From assembly GCF_964199755.1 (NCBI RefSeq), contig NC_133897.1, forward strand, positions 112,096,037 through 112,160,036: a stretch of 64,000 nt of DNA, read 5' to 3'. The stretch is from Larus michahellis. Taxonomy: Eukaryota; Chordata; Aves; Charadriiformes; Laridae. Of the stretch, positions 34,219-64,000 are shown piece after piece. The position numbers and the translations under genes are program-made. The notes beneath the pieces are model-generated. The model had not been told where the DNA came from and ran no database searches. It was given only the letters and a program-made list of their open reading frames with translations. Each line of letters begins with the position of its first letter. Within the stretch, counting starts at the first letter, position 1.

Positions 34219-36422
34219 CAGGCATGGAGGACACTGGTATAAGGGCAAGTCAGAAAACAAAACAGAACACCTGATTACACACAAGATGATTTGATGGCGC
34301 CATTTTAAGTTAATGCCTTTTGTTGCTAACACGAGCCCACCTGCGTTAGCATGGAAAACAGACATCAACCAAAAACCAGAGGTTACCTCAAGTTTGGTAT
34401 CTTCAACACCTTAAAATCCTTCAGGGCCAAGAACTAACATGCCCAGTTTGCCACACCCTGGGAATCACTGCTGCCATCTTCCCTCACTGTTTCCCTGTGT
34501 TCAGGAACCATCTATCACCCCACCTTCAGCCTTCCACAGCAGGCGCGTGACGCAGCTGTCGTTACTGGGCAGGGTGAGCAGTCCAACTTCTAACCAACCT
34601 GGAGACCTGCTACGCTGGCACCAAATCCCACACGCAGCCTGGCACCTTCCCTCACACGTGGCTTTCTGTTTGACAGACCCCCCTCAGTCAATGCACGCCA
34701 CATAAAACTGACTTCAGAAGTATTTTTTAGCCATTTCCAGTAAATAAAGACAAGATGGGGGAGTTTCCCGAGGGAAGGCCCAAGACAAGTAGGTTCCAAA
34801 GGTAGGGGGTTTTTGCCCCAAGGGGTCAACTCAGACTGTAATAGTGACAGAACTGGGGTGAGAAATGGAGTGCTTCAAAACCAGTGTTAAACACAGCAGG
34901 GCTGAACATACAGCTACAGATCCCACCAGACCCCATGGAGAAGAGTCACATGGTCAAGGGAGAAGAAGGGTGGGACACCCTGGGGCCCCCCCCCGCCCCG
35001 TATGCAAACTAGATGAGCAGAAAGCAGAAGAGTGAAGGCGTGCAGGAAATTAAGAATCACTTCATCTGCTAAACGCTGGAGCCTACTTGGTCCCAGTGTG
35101 ACCACCGCCTGCAAGGTCCTTTGTATACTGGCAAAATGAGCAACCACAGGAAGATCAATAAGCCCAGAGGCACAGGAATGTCCCCCACCCCAAGGCCAGG
35201 GTGAGAACCAGCAGCACTGTCCAGCAGCAGAGAGAGGCAGCTGGGTGATAAAACTGGCCTCTGGAAGAAATTAGTCTTTTTCCTTCCCAAAGCTTCCCAA
35301 CTCCCATTTAGCCTGGAGAAAAGCAGAAGAGGGCTGAGCACAAGCAGGCAAGGTGCTGATCCAAGGTGAGCGGAGCAGCAGACAGACTGGCAAGCCAAAC
35401 ACCTCGCCATATCGTTCCCAAATAGTATGAAATGTGGAGAAGCAGCAGCCCGGAACCAGCAGGGACTGAAACAGAAAGGAGACGGTGCAACACAAGCGGG
35501 CAAGGATTTGTTTCTGGAAGAAGGAAACAAAGTGCAAAGAAAGTAATCCAGAAAATTGGTTCATAACTGGTACTGAGCCTAAGGCGCAGCAGAGGAGTCC
35601 AGCCACAGACAGAATAAAGGAGCCTGTGGTGACTTTTCTGGGACACCAGCTAGTGCTGGAAGGTGCTACACAAAAGTCAGTTGGCTTTAAGACAACACTA
35701 AGTAATTATTCCAAACACGATGCAAGAAGCAGCTTCAGACAATTCTTCCAAGCTGAAGCAATACATGAACCTCTCCAAAGACTCTTCTACCCCCCCGACA
35801 GTTACGTTATCATTGTCTCCAGTAGGCATCTATGGAAATGCTGTACTACAGGTTTCCACATGCACACACACTTACTCATCTTTTCCTTTCGTTTGCAGAG
35901 CTCTGCCGTAGCTGCACTCCCCTTCCTAGCAGAACGCCACCAGCAGCTAGAACACCTTCTGCATTCTTTATCCAGGAACTGGCGTCACTCTTCTGAGAGG
36001 CACAGCTGACCTACACCAAAGCTATCCAGCGTATCTTCTGGAAAGGAGCTGCTATCAGACTTTAAGATCTAAGTTTCTGTTCCAAAATAAGAAAGGCTTT
36101 AGGTCCATATAAAAAGAGCAATGTAAATATAAGCTACTCATTTAATTGCTTTCAACTAATATATATACATCTTTTTAAATTAAGTTTATTCATTAGGATC
36201 ATGTAATTTAGTGAAACTATAGTTACACCCAAATTAATGTTCACTTTCAAACTAACCAGAATACGAACACTGAAATTTCTCTTAAGCTACAAACACTTTA
36301 AAATTACCAGATCAAAACAGTGACCAACATTTTACTCTTCTAGCTTTCTAGAAGTTACTCATGCTCTTTAACAGCTCCTAAACACAGGCTTGCCACTTGA
36401 ATGACTAAACATCCTTGCAACA

Positions 36423-36428
36423 TTTATT
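36423..36428 (-). promoter_or_regulatory. PRELID3A: candidate poly(A) signal for the long PRELID3A transcript
   Basis: TTTATT on the + strand is AATAAA on the - strand, about 1.3 kb after the stop of terminal exon 6b. Other candidates lie at 36185-36190, 33817-33822 and 33491-33496. The choice is not decidable by eye. Confidence 0.3.
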
Positions 36429-37744
36429 TCACTTTGTGTGCACACCAAAAAATAAGTTTAAATGCCCTGACAGAGGGCTGTCTAAGAAACATATACTACG
36501 CCTGGACCAAATATGAAAACGTTGTGAACATCAGACAAGGCTAGGAATTTTACCAATTAATGCATGTTTTATAGGAGACAACTTCTGCAGTTTCAGCAGC
36601 ATTTTTCTAGATTATGAGAATAATTTAAAATTATCCTAAAACCATTTTGTACCAATGTGGAAAAGTGTTGAAAAAACATTCAATTGCACTGGTAGTCAAT
36701 AGTTAGTAGAAAACACTCAAAAAGTAGAGTCCGTCTGTTTTTCTTGTACTCTTGTTCTTCTCCATCAGGGCGTGAAAAGTGCATGTTCTTGAGACCTTAC
36801 CCTTTGGATTTCAAATTTCCAGCTTATTTCTGATTTCAGCTCCTCTGGTTATTGCATCAGCCTCCCCCTCAGTTAAGACATGATGTGAAGAGCAGGGCCC
36901 AGTGGAACAGCACAGTCTCTTCATTCAAGTAGCCTACAAGTACCCTTCTTAGAGATAAATACGGGAAGTATTTTCCAGCACCTTCCAGGAATTACTACTC
37001 CTCTCCTCACAGGGAGGGGAGGAACTAGAGCAAGTTAATAAATATGAAAATAAATTATACCCTTCTCCCCGCCAAAAAACTGTTTTGGGCTATTAACATC
37101 AATAGAAACTTTATCTTTGTTTGGATAAAAAACATCTAAGAGGTAAAGTAGCTGTGTGTCATGTTCAGGCAGCACATTTAAACAATACAGGAAAAGATAG
37201 TACCAAACAAGTTTTAGCTTTTTGGGATGATCCTCTAGATAGATACATAATTCTACAGTATCATGTTCTGACTCACGCAGTTCCCTTTAAATGGTTATAA
37301 GACACTATCAGATTACAAAACAGACAAAATTCAGTGCTCTAGTACCTATCATCAGCCCTTCACAGAACAAATGTTCACATGGAAAATCCTTAATACCACA
37401 CATGCATTCTTTTCAAGTTTGAGTACGAAAAACCGAGATGGTGTAAATATAACATACTCTCTATCTTTGTTACAAAAAGGCACATTTAGGCAGTTTTAAA
37501 TGTGCTAAGTGTTGTTTCCAGTGTTAAAAATAAATTGTTTAAATTAAAAGAGCGTCTGCAGGAGGTCAATTTAATCTTCAGTAGGCAACAGGAGCTGCTG
37601 TGGAGATGACGGATGAGGTTACTTTTCCGCTGATCCAGTATTCTTATAAATATATAAAACCTATACAGATCAGCCTTGGAAGGGAGATCTATGAAGCAGT
37701 CTGCAGACTAAACCTTTTCTGTTGGTTACTTGGTATTTTTGGTC

Positions 37745-47818
<10,074 letters not shown>

Positions 47819-48317
47819 GGCCGCCCTCGGTGTCTCCTCGGGGCCGGCAGGGGAAGGAAGGAAGGCGGGGGGCGGCGGCAGCAGCAGCGACTCGGGCTCG
47901 GCGGCGCCTGACAGCCAGACGCCAGCCGGCCGGCGAGCGCGAGCAGCCACGGGGCGGAGCTCCGCCCGCCGGCACTGGACGTACCCAGCCGGCTCCTGCG
48001 TCACGCGCTTCCGTCACCGCCTCGCCTCGCGCCCCCGCCTTCCCGCGTCAGTCGGGCAGCGGCACCGCGCAGCCGCGGCCGGTAGCACCGGGGGAGGGCG
48101 GGGCTTCCTGTGGTGGGCGCGGCCGGAGGAAAGGGGGCGTGGTCTCCGCGAGGGGAGGCGGGGCTCGGATGGGGTCCTTCGGAAGTAGAGGCGGAAACGC
48201 ACGCGGCAGCGTGATGAGGTCAGACGTCGCGGGTGGGGGTGGGGTGACGGCAGCGGTGATCGCGACGCGGGGCAGCGGCGGCCGGGCCGGGCTGAGGCGG
48301 CGGCTCCGCTCGGGTCC

Positions 48318-64000
<15,683 letters not shown>

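Larger units (their letters stand above)
30311..37744. other. convergent intergenic region between SPIRE1 and PRELID3A
   Basis: No protein family is recognised on either strand. Several open frames of 70-175 codons overlap around 34031-36009 in multiple frames without splice or coding support. Present are G and C homopolymer runs (34199-34218 and 34986-34998), a short A run after AATAAA near 33020, and possible - strand poly(A) signals. Part of the right side is probably the 3' UTR of the long PRELID3A form. Confidence 0.5.

Noticed and set aside
35069-36009. A 174-codon + strand frame and three 110-150-codon - strand frames
   Set aside because: They are mutually overlapping and low in coding character, and lie in the probable PRELID3A 3' UTR or intergenic DNA. 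No homology is recognised.

Overview
This is a vertebrate, almost certainly avian, nuclear genomic window. It contains intron-split genes with GT-AG junctions, truncated CR1 LINEs (the dominant bird retroposon), a fragment resembling avian endogenous retrovirus LTRs, two weak ancient MIR-like relics and one CpG island. No bacterial, phage or CRISPR features are present. The species cannot be named from the sequence alone.

Layout. (1) Positions 1-26650, + strand: the 3' half of SPIRE1, an actin nucleator. Ten coding exons are readable: a 42-nt exon, the linker exons, the myosin V-binding (GTBM) exon, an alternative 58-codon exon, the Spir-box exon, the split FYVE-like zinc-finger exons and the terminal exon. 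The 5' half (KIND and WH2 domains) lies left of the window. (2) Positions 26651-37744: convergent intergenic or 3' UTR DNA with no recognisable gene, including a GC-rich block and candidate poly(A) signals. (3) Positions 37745-47818, - strand: complete PRELID3A (SLMO1), a mitochondrial PRELI-domain lipid-transfer protein. It has five shared exons and two alternative terminal exons that look like duplicates of each other, predicting proteins of 172 and 192 aa. (4) Positions about 47330-49100: a CpG island holding a head-to-head promoter; the two start codons are 499 bp apart. (5) Positions 48318-64000, + strand: the first nine coding exons of AFG3L2, the m-AAA protease subunit. They cover the targeting region, two membrane segments and the Walker A motif (391 codons). 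The rest, including the metalloprotease domain, lies right of the window.

The order and orientation SPIRE1> <PRELID3A AFG3L2> is the mirror image of the human 18p11.21 arrangement as I remember it, so this is conserved synteny. All three genes have a mitochondrial link: AFG3L2 in the inner membrane, PRELID3A in the intermembrane space, and SPIRE1 through the mitochondrial Spire1C isoform, whose defining exon I believe is at 19221-19394.

I see no wholly new biological system. The observations most worth following are the Spire1C-type exon, the duplicated PRELID3A terminal exons, an orphan coding-looking exon candidate at 18478 and a tandem NAGNAG acceptor in AFG3L2. Exon boundaries were placed by eye from splice sites, phase continuity and remembered orthologue sequences; no alignment was run.
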